From Marmoricola sp. URHB0036 (GTDB lineage Bacteria > Actinomycetota > Actinomycetes > Propionibacteriales > Nocardioidaceae), in assembly GCF_000426045.1 (NCBI RefSeq), contig NZ_AUEP01000004.1, forward strand, positions 400,942 to 464,941: a stretch of DNA of 64,000 nucleotides, read 5' to 3'. The notes beneath the pieces are model-generated. The model saw nothing but the letters and a program-made list of their open reading frames with translations, had not been told where the DNA came from and did no database searches. Of this stretch, positions 7,931 to 17,384 are shown piece after piece (the first letter of the stretch is position 1; each line of letters starts with the position of its first letter). Made by a program: the position numbers and the translations under genes.

Positions 7931-9850
7931 GTGGCCAAGCAGGTCAAGCAGCTCGACCGGGTGATCATCCGGTTCGCGGGTGACTCCGGCGATGGGATGC
8001 AGCTCACAGGTGACCGGTTCACCCAGGAGTCGGCTGCCTTCGGCAACGACTTGATGACGTTGCCCAACTTCCCGGCCGAGATCCGCGCTCCGCAGGGCAC
8101 CCTGCCCGGCGTCTCGTCCTTCCAGGTCCACTTCGCCGACCACGACATCCTCACCGCCGGCGACTCCCCCGACGTGCTGGTCGCGATGAACCCGGCCGCA
8201 CTCAAGGCCAACCTGCCCGACATGAAGCCGGGCACCTCGCTGATCGTGGACAGCCACGACTTCACCGCCCGCAACCTGACCAAGGCGGGGTACGCCGACA
8301 ACCCGCTCGAGGACAGCTCCCTGGCCGACTACGCGCTCAGCGTGGTCGACCTGACCGGCATGACCGTCGAGGCGGTCAAGGAGTTCGGCCTGTCCCGCAA
8401 GGACGCCGCCCGCGCGAAGAACATGTTCGCGCTCGGGCTGCTGTCCTGGATGTACGGCCGCCCGATCGAGACCACGCTCGCCTTCCTCGAGAAGCGCTTC
8501 GCCAAGGCTCCCGACATCCGCGACGCCAACCTCACCGCATTCAAGGCCGGCTGGAACTTCGGCGAGACCACCGAGACGTTCGCGGTGCAGTACGAGATCA
8601 AGCCCGCCCCGATGTCGGCCGGCACCTACCGCAACATCACCGGCAACCTCGCCCTGGCCTACGGGCTCGTGGCCGGTGGCGTGCAGTCCGGGCTGCCGAT
8701 CTTCCTGGGCACCTACCCGATCACACCGGCCTCCGACATCCTCCACGAGCTCAGCAAGCACAAGCGGTTCGGCATCACCACCTTCCAGGCCGAGGACGAG
8801 ATCGCCGGCATCGGTGCCGCGCTCGGTGCCTCCTTCGCCGGCTCGCTGGGCGTCACCAGCACGTCCGGGCCCGGTATCGCGCTGAAGTCGGAGACCATCG
8901 GCCTCGCGGTGATGACCGAGCTGCCGCTGCTGGTGATCGACGTCCAGCGCGGGGGCCCGTCGACGGGCCTGCCCACCAAGACCGAGCAGGCCGACCTGCT
9001 GCAGGCGATGTTCGGCCGCAACGGTGAGGCGCCGGTGCCGATCGTGGCGCCGCAGTCACCCGGCGACTGCTTCGACGCAGCCGTCGAGGCGATCCGGATC
9101 GCGGTCACCTACCGCACGCCCGTGATGCTGCTCTCCGACGGCTACCTCGCCAACGGCTCCGAGCCCTGGCGCATCCCCGAGCTCGACGAGCTGCCCGAGA
9201 TCGACCCTGCCTTCGCGACCGGCACCAACCACGAGAGCGTCGACAAGGAGGGCAACGCCAAGCCCGACTTCTGGCCGTACCTGCGCGACGAGGAGACCCT
9301 CGCGCGTCCGTGGGCGATCCCCGGCACCGCCGGGCTCGAGCACCGCATCGGCGGTCTCGAGAAGGGCGACGGCCACGGCAACATCTCCTACGACCCGGGC
9401 AACCACGACTACATGGTCCGCATCCGGCAGGCCAAGGTGGACCGCATCGCCGACTCGCTGCCTCCGCTGGAGGTCGACGACCCGTCGGGGAAGGCGAAGG
9501 TGCTCGTGCTGGGCTGGGGCTCGACGTACGGCCCGATCGGCGCTGCCTGCCGCCGCGTGCGCAAGGCGGGGTACGACGTCGCGCAGGTGCACCTGCGTCA
9601 CCTGAACCCGTTCCCCAAGGACCTCGGCGAGATCCTCAAGCAGTACGACGCCGTGATGGTCCCGGAGATGAACCTCGGACAGCTCTCCCTGCTGATCCGC
9701 GCCAAGTACCTCGTCGACGTGGTCGGCTACAACCACGTGCGCGGCCTGCCGCTGAAGGCGGCCGAGCTGGCCGAGTCGATCACCGACCTGATCAGCACCA
9801 CCACCGGCACCCTCGACCACGACGTCCACCAGGAGGAGGTCGCCCGATGA
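7931..9850 (+). CDS. korA: 2-oxoacid:ferredoxin oxidoreductase, fused gamma-alpha subunit
   Basis: 639 residues. The N-terminal third (from RVIIRFAGDSGDGMQLTG) is the gamma domain and the rest (from about residue 210, LPIFLGTYPITPASDILHEL) the alpha/pyrimidine-binding domain, the fused order usual in actinobacterial KorA. With KorB it oxidises 2-oxoglutarate (or a related 2-oxo acid) to the acyl-CoA and reduces ferredoxin in the cytoplasm. The GTG at 7931 was chosen because AGGAGAGAAGGAAG stands just upstream; ATG at 7904 is in frame but lacks a site. The gene overlaps korB by four bases. Confidence 0.92.
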   Translation: MAKQVKQLDRVIIRFAGDSGDGMQLTGDRFTQESAAFGNDLMTLPNFPAEIRAPQGTLPGVSSFQVHFADHDILTAGDSPDVLVAMNPAALKANLPDMKPGTSLIVDSHDFTARNLTKAGYADNPLEDSSLADYALSVVDLTGMTVEAVKEFGLSRKDAARAKNMFALGLLSWMYGRPIETTLAFLEKRFAKAPDIRDANLTAFKAGWNFGETTETFAVQYEIKPAPMSAGTYRNITGNLALAYGLVAGGVQSGLPIFLGTYPITPASDILHELSKHKRFGITTFQAEDEIAGIGAALGASFAGSLGVTSTSGPGIALKSETIGLAVMTELPLLVIDVQRGGPSTGLPTKTEQADLLQAMFGRNGEAPVPIVAPQSPGDCFDAAVEAIRIAVTYRTPVMLLSDGYLANGSEPWRIPELDELPEIDPAFATGTNHESVDKEGNAKPDFWPYLRDEETLARPWAIPGTAGLEHRIGGLEKGDGHGNISYDPGNHDYMVRIRQAKVDRIADSLPPLEVDDPSGKAKVLVLGWGSTYGPIGAACRRVRKAGYDVAQVHLRHLNPFPKDLGEILKQYDAVMVPEMNLGQLSLLIRAKYLVDVVGYNHVRGLPLKAAELAESITDLISTTTGTLDHDVHQEEVAR

Positions 9851-10929
9851 CCACCACCGAGCTCCCGTTCCCCGGCCTCTCCGGCGTACCCACGACCGAG
9901 GACAAGCTGACCGGCAAGGACTTCACCTCCGACCAGGAGGTGCGCTGGTGCCCTGGGTGCGGCGACTACGCCGTGCTCAAGGCCGTGCAGTCGTTCCTGC
10001 CCGACCTCGGACTGCGCCGCGAGAACATCGTGTTCGTCTCGGGCATCGGCTGCTCCTCGCGGTTCCCCTACTACCTCGAGACCTACGGGATGCACTCCAT
10101 CCACGGCCGCGCGCCCGCGATCGCCACCGGCATCGCCACCAGTCGCGAGGACCTCTCGGTGTGGGTGGTCACCGGTGACGGCGACGCGCTCTCCATCGGC
10201 GGCAACCACCTCATCCACGCGATGCGGCGCAACGTGAACCTGAAGATCCTGCTGTTCAACAACCGGATCTACGGCCTCACCAAGGGCCAGTACTCCCCCA
10301 CCTCCGAGCCCGGCAAGGTCACCAAGTCCACCCCGGCCGGGTCCGTGGACCACCCGTTCAACCCCGTCTCGCTGGCCCTCGGCGCCGAGGGCACGTTCGT
10401 GGCCCGCACCGTCGACTCCGACCGCAAGCACCTCACCTCCGTGCTCTCGGCCGCGGCCGCCCACCGAGGCACGGCGCTGGTGGAGATCTACCAGAACTGC
10501 CCGATCTTCAACGACGGCGCGTTCGACGCGATCAAGCAGCCCGACACCAAGGCCGACGCGATCATCCCGCTCGTCCAGGGCGAGCCGATCCGCTTCGGGG
10601 TCCCCCAGGAAGACGGCAAGGGGAGCAAGGGCATCGTGCGCTCGGCCTCCGGCGGGGTCGAGGTCGTGCAGACCGCTGACGTCGCCGAGTCCGACCTGCT
10701 GGTCCACGACGCCCACGCCGACGACCCGTCCACGGCATTCGCGCTCTCCCGGCTCACTGATGCCGGTGTCCTGCACCAGTCGCCGATCGGCATCTTCCGG
10801 CAGGTGCAGCGTCCGACGTACGACGACCAGGCCCGCGAGCAGATCGTCACCGCCTCGGCCGGCCAGGGCGACCAGCGCCAGGCGCTGGCCAGCCTGATCA
10901 GCGGCGGGGACACCTGGACCGTCGTCTGA
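9847..10929 (+). CDS. korB: 2-oxoacid:ferredoxin oxidoreductase beta subunit
   Basis: 360 residues; binds thiamine diphosphate and an iron-sulfur cluster. WCPGCGDY (Cys35, Cys38) and SGIGCSSRFP supply cluster and cofactor ligands, and GDGDALSIGGN followed by LLFNN is the Mg-ThDP fold motif. It forms the catalytic complex with the gamma-alpha protein. The start ATG overlaps the korA stop. In Mycobacterium the homologous pair gives an anaplerotic alternative to 2-oxoglutarate dehydrogenase; the same use here is inferred. Confidence 0.92.
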   Translation: MTTTELPFPGLSGVPTTEDKLTGKDFTSDQEVRWCPGCGDYAVLKAVQSFLPDLGLRRENIVFVSGIGCSSRFPYYLETYGMHSIHGRAPAIATGIATSREDLSVWVVTGDGDALSIGGNHLIHAMRRNVNLKILLFNNRIYGLTKGQYSPTSEPGKVTKSTPAGSVDHPFNPVSLALGAEGTFVARTVDSDRKHLTSVLSAAAAHRGTALVEIYQNCPIFNDGAFDAIKQPDTKADAIIPLVQGEPIRFGVPQEDGKGSKGIVRSASGGVEVVQTADVAESDLLVHDAHADDPSTAFALSRLTDAGVLHQSPIGIFRQVQRPTYDDQAREQIVTASAGQGDQRQALASLISGGDTWTVV

Positions 10930-10938
10930 GGACCTGGT

Positions 10939-11409
10939 TCAACCAGCGATTGACTGGTCCTCGGCAGCGGTCTTGAGCCGGGCCAGGCCCTTCTCGAAGT
11001 CGGGTCCGATCAGCTTGTCCATCTTCATCAGCTTGCCGAAGACGGCCATCATGCCCTTCTGCTCGCCGGTCATCCGCCAGGTCACCTCGGTCTGCTCGCC
11101 GTGCGGCGCGAACCGGAACAGGGTGGTGCTGGTGGACTTGAACGGCTTGAGGAACTCCAGCGCGATGACGATCTCCTCGGCGCTGGACCGGGTGATCTCC
11201 ATGCTCCCGACGCCGGCCTTCTTGTTGCCCGACCACGCGTAGTGGGCGCCGACCCCGTGGTCGGCACCGGAGTAGCGGCGCTCCAGGTCGGGGTCGAGGT
11301 CCTCCCACGGTGACCAGCCCGGCCAGTGGTGGAAGTCGTCCACCAGCCCGTGCACCCGGGACGCCGGCGCCTTGACGGTGATGGTGCGTTCGACGGAGTA
11401 GCTGCCCAT
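10939..11409 (-). CDS. SRPBCC family protein
   Basis: 156 residues with the START-like pattern: YSVERTITVKAPASRVHGLV, then DFHHWPGWSPWEDLDP, and a long C-terminal helix beginning EKGLARLKTAA. The body matches polyketide-cyclase/dehydrase-type SRPBCC proteins found in many actinobacteria. It converges with korB, leaving 9 bp between stops. Ligand and role unknown. Confidence 0.82.
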   Translation of the reverse strand: MGSYSVERTITVKAPASRVHGLVDDFHHWPGWSPWEDLDPDLERRYSGADHGVGAHYAWSGNKKAGVGSMEITRSSAEEIVIALEFLKPFKSTSTTLFRFAPHGEQTEVTWRMTGEQKGMMAVFGKLMKMDKLIGPDFEKGLARLKTAAEDQSIAG

Positions 11410-11448
11410 GACGACACCCTAGGAGCAGTCGGAGACTCGGCATGCTGC

Positions 11449-11536
11449 GGTTTGGCCGGGCGCCCGGCTGAACATGCAGTGGAGGGGTGCAATTTCACCC
11501 CTCCACTGACAGTTTGGACGGCCGCCCGGCCAAACC
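11449..11536. repeat. Nested palindrome (14-bp outer, 13-bp inner arms)
   Basis: Outer arms GGTTTGGCCGGGCG (11449-11462) and CGCCCGGCCAAACC (11523-11536) are exact complements. Between them CAGTGGAGGGGTG (11477-11489) and CACCCCTCCACTG (11496-11508) form a second perfect hairpin with a 6-nt loop. It lies between the divergent SRPBCC and rarD genes, so it is not a plain terminator; it may be a repetitive palindromic element or a regulatory hairpin. Confidence 0.75.
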
Positions 11537-11617
11537 GGGTCACCGCCCGCTGCTCCCCCGACCCAGTCGCAGACACCCTCGGAACTGTCAGGAGTGTCTT
11601 GCCAGTACGGTGATGAC

Positions 11618-12526
11618 GTGTCCGAGCAACGTCGTGGCTTCCTGATGGGTGTTGCGGCGTACGGCATGTGGGGGCTGTTCCCGCTCTACTGGCGGCTCCT
11701 CGAGCCGGCCGGAGCGGTGGAGATCCTGGCCCACCGGGTCGTCTGGTCGCTGCTGACGATGGTGGTGCTCACGGCCGCCCTGCGACGTACGCCGTACCTG
11801 CGCGCGATCGTCCGCGACCGCCGGGTCGTCGTCCTGCTCGTGGTCGCGGCGATCGTGATCGGGTTCAACTGGGGCGGGTTCATCTACGGCGTCAACGCCG
11901 GTCGGGTCGTCGAGGTCTCCCTCGGCTACTTCATCAACCCGCTCGTCACCGTGCTCCTCGGCGTGCTGGTGCTGGGCGAGCGGCTGCGTCCGCTGCAGTG
12001 GTGGGCGATCGGCATCGCCGCCCTCGCGGTGGTGATCCTGACGGTGGACTACGGCCACCCGCCGTGGATCGCGCTGCTGCTCGCGGGCTCGTTCGGCACC
12101 TACGGGCTGGCCAAGAAGAAGGCCAACGTCGGCGCGGTCGAGAGCCTCACCTTCGAGACGGTGCTCCTGGCGCCGATCGCCCTGGGCTACATCTGGTGGC
12201 TGACCGCCACCGGTGAGAGCAACTTCGCCAGCCACGGTGCCGGCCACGCCGTCCTGCTCGCCTCCACCGGGTTGGTCACCGCCGTGCCGCTGATCTGCTT
12301 CGGGGCCGCGGCGATCCGGATCCCGATGACCACCCTCGGCCTGCTGCAGTACCTCGCCCCGACCATCCAGTTCGCGCTCGGCCTGGTCGTCTTCGACGAG
12401 CAGATGACGGCCGTGAAGTGGATCGGGTTCGCCCTGGTCTGGCTGGCCCTGGCGATCTTCACCGTCGAGGCGTTGCGCCGTCGTCGTACCCAGCTGCGCA
12501 TGGTCGTCGAGGCGAGCGCGGTCTAG
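11618..12526 (+). CDS. rarD: RarD family EamA transporter
   Basis: About 302 residues, ten predicted membrane segments in two EamA repeats. The motifs AAYGMWGLFPLYWRLL near the start, AHRVVWSLL and the C-terminal FALVWLALAIFTVEALRRRR are typical of RarD (named for chloramphenicol sensitivity in E. coli; substrate unproven). The GTG at 11618 (VSEQRRG) was preferred; an in-frame GTG at 11594 would add eight residues of unusual composition. Neither start has a strong ribosome site. The sulfatase gene follows directly on the same strand. Confidence 0.88.
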   Translation: MSEQRRGFLMGVAAYGMWGLFPLYWRLLEPAGAVEILAHRVVWSLLTMVVLTAALRRTPYLRAIVRDRRVVVLLVVAAIVIGFNWGGFIYGVNAGRVVEVSLGYFINPLVTVLLGVLVLGERLRPLQWWAIGIAALAVVILTVDYGHPPWIALLLAGSFGTYGLAKKKANVGAVESLTFETVLLAPIALGYIWWLTATGESNFASHGAGHAVLLASTGLVTAVPLICFGAAAIRIPMTTLGLLQYLAPTIQFALGLVVFDEQMTAVKWIGFALVWLALAIFTVEALRRRRTQLRMVVEASAV

Positions 12527-14896
12527 ATGGTGGCGACGCGCGGCCCGGCGTGTGATTCGACGCGAGGGCATCCTCGGGTCCACGATGCACCCGTGCCAGA
12601 TCGCCGCCACCTGCCCCTCGACGTCAGCGGGCTCCCGGTCGAGCCGGTGCAGCCGCCGGCGGGCGCTCCCAACGTGGTCGTCGTCGTCATCGACGACATG
12701 GGCTTCGGCGCCCCCAGCCCGTACGGCGGACCGTGCAACCTCCCGACCGCCGAGCGACTGGCCGACAACGGCCTGCGCTACAGCCGGTTCCACGTCACGG
12801 CGCTCTGCTCGCCCACGCGACAGGCGTTGATGACCGGGCGCAACCACCACTCCGTGGGCATGGGCGTCACCACGGAGATGGCCACCAGCCACCCCGGCTA
12901 CACCGGCTTCCGGCCGGCCAGCGCCGCCACCCTCGCGCAGATCCTGCGCGGTAACGGCTGGAGCACGGCGGCGTTCGGCAAGTGGCACCAGACCCCGTCG
13001 GTGGAGGTGACCGCGTCGGGCCCGTTCACCCGCTGGCCGACCGGAGAGGGCTTCGACACCTTCTACGGCTTCATGGGTGCCGAGATGAACCACTGGTACC
13101 CGCAGCTGTACTCCGGCACCACTCCCGTCGAGCCCGACCGGCTGCCCGAGGAGGGCTACCACCTGACCGAGGACCTGGTCGAGCACGCCGTCGACTGGGT
13201 GCGCACGCAGCAGTCGCTGACACCGGAGCGACCGTTCTTCACCTACCTCGCGCTCGGCGCCACCCACGCGCCGTTCCACGTGGCGGAGGAGTGGATCCAG
13301 CGCTACGAGGGCAGCTTCGACCAGGGCTGGGACGTCATGCGCGAGGAGATCCTCGAGCGCCAGAAGCGGCTCGGCATCGTCGCGCCCGACACCGAGCTGG
13401 CGCCGTGGGCCGACGGCGTGCCGCACTGGGACGAGCTCGACGACGCGGCCAAGCGGGTGGCGATCCGGCTGATGGAGACCTATGCCGGCTTCGCCGAGCA
13501 CGCCGACCAGCAGGTCGGTCACCTGGTCGACGCGCTCGACGAGCTCGAGGTGCTCGACAACACGCTGTTCGTCTACCTGCTCGGCGACAACGGCGCCTCG
13601 GGCGAGGGCGGTCCCGAGGGCACCATCCGGGAGCACCTGGTCGGGCACGGCATCGCCGACGACGTCACCGACATGGACGCGCGGATCGACGAGATCGGTG
13701 GCCCGACGACGTACGCCATGTACCCGGTGGGCTGGGCGCTGGCCATGAACACGCCGTACCAGTGGACGAAGCAGGTCGCCTCGCACTTCGGCGGCACCCG
13801 CGACGGCCTGGTGGTGCACTGGCCGTCCGGCATCACCGCGCGCGGGGAGGTGCGCCACCAGTTCCACCACGTCATCGACGTGCTGCCGACGGTGCTCGAT
13901 GCCGCCGGCCTGCCGTTGCCCGAGACCGTCGAGGGGGTGCCCCAGCAGCGGATGGAGGGCACCTCGATGCGTTACAGCTTCGACGACCCGGCGGCCGCGG
14001 ACCGTCGCCGGACGCAGTACTTCGAGATGGTCGGCAACCGCGGCATCTACCACGAGGGCTGGACAGCCGTCACCCGTCACGGCGTCCCGTGGAAGATGAC
14101 CGAGGAGCCGCGGCCGTTCGACCACGACACCTGGGAGCTCTACGACGTCGGCGCCGACTGGTCGCAGTCCCGCGACCTCGCCGCCGACGACCCCGAGCGG
14201 CTGGCCCGGCTGCAGGCGCTCTTCGACGAGGAGGCGACCAAGCACCAGGTCTTCCCCCTCGACGACCGGGTCACCGAGCGCGAGAACCCCGAGCTCGCCG
14301 GTCGCTACGACCTGCACCACGGCCGCACCCGGATGGTCCTCGGTCGGCACACCGGCCGGCTGTCCGAGGAGGCCGCGCCCAACGTCAAGAACCGCTCGCA
14401 CCGCATCGCGGTCCAGCTCGACATCCCGGCCGACCACCCGCCGCAGTCGACAAACGGCGTGCTCGTCGCGCAGGGCGGGCGCTTCGGCGGCTGGTCCTTG
14501 TACGTCGTCGCCGGTCGACCCCACTACGCCTACAACCGCTACGGCAAGGACCTCACGGTGGTGCGCGCCGGCTCGGTGCTGTGGCCCGGTGAGCACGAGG
14601 TGGTGCTGGACTTTGCGTACGACGGCGGCCCGCCCGGCAGCGGCGGTCGGGCCAGCATCCTGATCGACGGGACCCTGGTCGGCCGTGAGCGGATCGAGGA
14701 GACCACGGCGTACTACTTCGCCTTCGACGAGTCGTTCAACGTCGGCATCGACCGGGGCAGTCCGGTGGTGGACGACTACCCGCCCCTGCGCAACGCGTTC
14801 ACCGGCGACATCCGCAGCGTGGTGGTCGACCTCGACGAGGGCACGGTGCTCGACGACGAGGCCAACGCCATGCTGGCCAGCCGGGCAGCCGACTAG
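12527..14896 (+). CDS. Arylsulfatase (formylglycine type)
   Basis: 789 residues from the ATG next to the rarD stop; a GTG at 12593 (VPDRRHLPL) may be the true start. VVVVIDDMGFG (Asp56, Asp57 for Ca2+) and CSPTR at 94-98 are the type I sulfatase signature: Cys94 is oxidised to formylglycine. GRNHH, GKWHQTP and LGDNGASGEGG supply further active-site residues. The roughly 250-residue C-terminal part is all-beta, as in the 780-790-residue actinobacterial/Pseudomonas AtsA group. It has no signal peptide, suggesting cytosolic action on imported sulfate esters. A maturase is encoded at 24581. Confidence 0.92.
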   Translation: MVATRGPACDSTRGHPRVHDAPVPDRRHLPLDVSGLPVEPVQPPAGAPNVVVVVIDDMGFGAPSPYGGPCNLPTAERLADNGLRYSRFHVTALCSPTRQALMTGRNHHSVGMGVTTEMATSHPGYTGFRPASAATLAQILRGNGWSTAAFGKWHQTPSVEVTASGPFTRWPTGEGFDTFYGFMGAEMNHWYPQLYSGTTPVEPDRLPEEGYHLTEDLVEHAVDWVRTQQSLTPERPFFTYLALGATHAPFHVAEEWIQRYEGSFDQGWDVMREEILERQKRLGIVAPDTELAPWADGVPHWDELDDAAKRVAIRLMETYAGFAEHADQQVGHLVDALDELEVLDNTLFVYLLGDNGASGEGGPEGTIREHLVGHGIADDVTDMDARIDEIGGPTTYAMYPVGWALAMNTPYQWTKQVASHFGGTRDGLVVHWPSGITARGEVRHQFHHVIDVLPTVLDAAGLPLPETVEGVPQQRMEGTSMRYSFDDPAAADRRRTQYFEMVGNRGIYHEGWTAVTRHGVPWKMTEEPRPFDHDTWELYDVGADWSQSRDLAADDPERLARLQALFDEEATKHQVFPLDDRVTERENPELAGRYDLHHGRTRMVLGRHTGRLSEEAAPNVKNRSHRIAVQLDIPADHPPQSTNGVLVAQGGRFGGWSLYVVAGRPHYAYNRYGKDLTVVRAGSVLWPGEHEVVLDFAYDGGPPGSGGRASILIDGTLVGRERIEETTAYYFAFDESFNVGIDRGSPVVDDYPPLRNAFTGDIRSVVVDLDEGTVLDDEANAMLASRAAD

Positions 14897-14915
14897 GTCG
14901 GGTCAGCGTTCGGCG

Positions 14916-15728
14916 TCAGCGAGGAGCCATCTTGGCCGCGGCCTCGATGGTGATCGCGCCCAGGGCCGGGAAGCGCTCGGGGACGACCCGTGGCGGCGGA
15001 CCCCAGATGCTCAGCACGGCGAGCAGGCGGCCGGTGCGGTCGAGCACCGGGGCCGAGACGCCCCACGCCGAGACGTCGAACTCGCCGTGACAGGTGGCAT
15101 AGCCACGCTCGCGCGTGCGATCGAGGTCCTCCTGGAGGGCGACCCGGTCGGTGATCGTCGTGTCGGTGTAGCGCTCGAGCTTCCTCGGCATCAGCCGGGC
15201 CAGCTCCTCCTCGGTCGACCAGGCGAGCACGACCTTGCCGGTCGAGGTCGCGTGCAGGCTGACCGGCTGTCCGGACCAGCTGGCCGAGACGATCGCGGTC
15301 GGGGCCACCTCGTCGACGTAGGTCAGCGACCCGTGGCGCAGCACCGCCAGCGCGGCGGTCTCCCCGACCTGGAGGGCCACGCTCTCGAGCACCTCGTGCA
15401 CGTCGCGCAGGACGACGTCGGACCCGGCCGACCTCGCCATGTCGACCAGTCCGGGTCCGAGGCTCCAGCGTCCGGAGGCCCGGTCGCTGACCACCAGGCC
15501 GTGGGTCTCCAGCGTGGAGAGCAGCCGCCACGCGGTGGCCCGGTTGATCCCGCACCGCTCGCTCAGGGCCACGGTTGCGGCGCCGCCGGACCCCGCGTCT
15601 GCCACGGCCCGCAGCAGCGAAACCGCTCTGTCTACCGACTGGACCCGGGAGGAGGACAGGGGGGCGCGCGACTTGTCTGGACCAGCTGGCCCTCCCGTCG
15701 GCTTCTTGGCCGACACGCGTGCCCTCAC
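14916..15728 (-). CDS. IclR family transcriptional regulator
   Basis: 270 residues. A winged helix-turn-helix (about 28-85; SVDRAVSLLRAVADAG then LSERCGINRATAWRLLSTLE) is followed by the IclR ligand domain (about 100-265; LHATSTGKVVLAW, RERGYATCHGEFD). Divergent from the ABC importer operon over a 64-bp gap that holds a perfect palindrome, so it most likely controls that operon and itself in answer to a small organic acid or pathway compound. The GTG start gives a basic, Ser-rich N-terminus; GTG at 15716 is also possible. Confidence 0.92.
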   Translation of the reverse strand: MRARVSAKKPTGGPAGPDKSRAPLSSSRVQSVDRAVSLLRAVADAGSGGAATVALSERCGINRATAWRLLSTLETHGLVVSDRASGRWSLGPGLVDMARSAGSDVVLRDVHEVLESVALQVGETAALAVLRHGSLTYVDEVAPTAIVSASWSGQPVSLHATSTGKVVLAWSTEEELARLMPRKLERYTDTTITDRVALQEDLDRTRERGYATCHGEFDVSAWGVSAPVLDRTGRLLAVLSIWGPPPRVVPERFPALGAITIEAAAKMAPR

Positions 15729-15744
15729 GAGCTCACTCCTTGAC

Positions 15745-15760
15745 GTGGCCGGTGGGCCAC
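15745..15760. promoter_or_regulatory. Probable IclR operator
   Basis: GTGGCC-ggtg-GGCCAC is a perfect 6+4+6 palindrome centred in the short gap between the IclR gene and the ABC operon. Size and place fit an autoregulatory IclR site. The downstream gene has its own ribosome site, GGAGG, at 15781-15785. Confidence 0.5.
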
Positions 15761-15792
15761 TTTAGGTTCGCATCATAGACGGAGGTGTTCGG

Positions 15793-17379
15793 ATGACGAA
15801 CGACAACGGTTCCACCCCCGAAGGCGCACGGTTCTCGCGCCGTCAGGTCTTCCAGTACTCCGGCATCGCCGCGGCTGCGGTCGGTGGAGCCTCGCTCCTC
15901 GACGCCTGCGGCTCCGACTCCGGCGGCGGAGGTGGTGGCGGAGGCACCGGCGGCATCCTCGTCCACGGGGCGACCGGTGGTAGCGCCAAGGACACCCTCG
16001 ACGCCCACCGCCCGGTGCAGAACGCCGACATCGCGCGCTGCTTCCAGCTCTACGAGCCGCTGCTCTACTGGGACCACAACTACGAGGTGCAGTCCGCCGT
16101 CGCCGAGTCGGTGACGCCGTCCGCCGACGCCAAGACCTGGACGATCAAGCTGCGCCAGGGCGTCACCTTCCACAACGGCAAGGACGTCACCCCCGAGGAC
16201 GTGCTGTTCACCCTCCAGCGGGTGGCCGGCAAGGAGCCGACCTCGGCCGGCGTTGCGCTCGCGCCGATCATCGACTTCGACGGCACCAAGAAGGTCGACG
16301 CCTCGACGGTCGTCATCAAGCTCAAGACGCCGTACGCCGTGCTCCAGTACCTCCTGGCGGAGTACACCCTCGGTGTCGTTCCCGCCGACTACGACCCGGC
16401 CAAGCCGGTCGGCACCGGCCCGTTCAAGTACAAGTCGTTCAGCCCCGGCAAGAACAGCGTCTTCGTGCGCTACGACGACTACTGGGGCGACAAGGCCAAG
16501 GTCGACGAGGTGCACATCCAGGACTTCGCCGACCCGAGCGCCCAGGTCAACGCGCTCCAGGCCGGTCAGGTGCAGACGATCGACAACCTGCCCTACAACC
16601 TGATCAACACCGTCAAGGGACAGGCCGGCCAGATCATCGAGGCCGAGTCCGGCGCCTGGGTGCCGTTCACCATGCGGGTCGACTCGGCTCCGTTCACCGA
16701 TGTCCGCGTCCGCCAGGCCATGCGGCTGATCTGCGACCGCCAGCAGATGATCGACAACGCGCTGAGCGGCAAGGGCCGGGTCGGCAACGACATGTACGCC
16801 CCGTTCGACCCGGCCTACGCCAAGGACCTGCCCCAGCGTGAGCAGGACATCGACCAGGCCAAGTCGCTGCTCAAGGCGGCTGGCCAGGAGGGCCTCCAGG
16901 TCCAGCTGTTCACCGGCGACGACATCGGCTCGGTGGCTCCGGCCAGCGCCGCGCTGTTCGTGGAGCAGGCCAAGAAGGCCGGCGTCGACGTCAAGGTGGT
17001 CAAGAAGAACCCCTTCTACGGTGACGACTACCTCTCCTACCCGTTCGGCCAGGACTTCTGGAACACCCGCAACTACCTCCCGCAGGCCGCGGTGGGTGTG
17101 CTCAAGGGCGGCACCTACAACGAGACCCACTGGGACAAGGCGCCGGAGTACCCGAAGTACGCCCAGCTGGTCGCCTCGGCCGCAGCCGAGGTCGACGAGA
17201 CCAAGCGCAACTCCATCCTCCAGGACGCCCAGAAGATCGAGTACGACAGCGGCGGCTACATCATCTGGGGCTTCCGCACCCAGGTCGACGCCGTCTCGCA
17301 GAAGGTCCAGGGACTCAAGCCCAGCAAGTTCCAGCCGCTGGGCAACTACGACTTCAAGACGATCTCGATCTCGAGCTGA
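15793..17379 (+). CDS. ABC importer substrate-binding lipoprotein, oligopeptide/nickel (family 5) type
   Basis: 528 residues. The N-terminus has a twin-arginine-like SRRQVF, a hydrophobic stretch, then a lipobox LLDAC, so export and lipid anchoring are predicted; a Gly/Ser linker follows. The body has the SBP family 5 pattern (KTWTIKLRQGVTFHNGKDVTPEDV, VRQAMRLICDRQQM). It catches the substrate for the two permeases that follow. Family 5 proteins bind peptides but also many bulky non-peptide solutes. First gene of the IclR-flanked operon, start preceded by GGAGG. Confidence 0.92.
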   Translation: MTNDNGSTPEGARFSRRQVFQYSGIAAAAVGGASLLDACGSDSGGGGGGGGTGGILVHGATGGSAKDTLDAHRPVQNADIARCFQLYEPLLYWDHNYEVQSAVAESVTPSADAKTWTIKLRQGVTFHNGKDVTPEDVLFTLQRVAGKEPTSAGVALAPIIDFDGTKKVDASTVVIKLKTPYAVLQYLLAEYTLGVVPADYDPAKPVGTGPFKYKSFSPGKNSVFVRYDDYWGDKAKVDEVHIQDFADPSAQVNALQAGQVQTIDNLPYNLINTVKGQAGQIIEAESGAWVPFTMRVDSAPFTDVRVRQAMRLICDRQQMIDNALSGKGRVGNDMYAPFDPAYAKDLPQREQDIDQAKSLLKAAGQEGLQVQLFTGDDIGSVAPASAALFVEQAKKAGVDVKVVKKNPFYGDDYLSYPFGQDFWNTRNYLPQAAVGVLKGGTYNETHWDKAPEYPKYAQLVASAAAEVDETKRNSILQDAQKIEYDSGGYIIWGFRTQVDAVSQKVQGLKPSKFQPLGNYDFKTISISS

Positions 17380-17384
17380 CCTCG

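Noticed and set aside
10934..10946. CTGGTT-C-AACCAG as terminator of korB
   Set aside because: The loop of one base cannot form; the pairing is likely chance.
12527..12592. Signal peptide at the sulfatase N-terminus
   Set aside because: The first 45 residues are polar and proline-rich with no hydrophobic core, and the true start may be the GTG at 12593.
11588..14596. Very long minus-strand frame (about 1000 codons) opposite the sulfatase and rarD
   Set aside because: Antisense shadow of two well-recognised genes; composition is Arg/Gly/His/Asp-rich with no domain.
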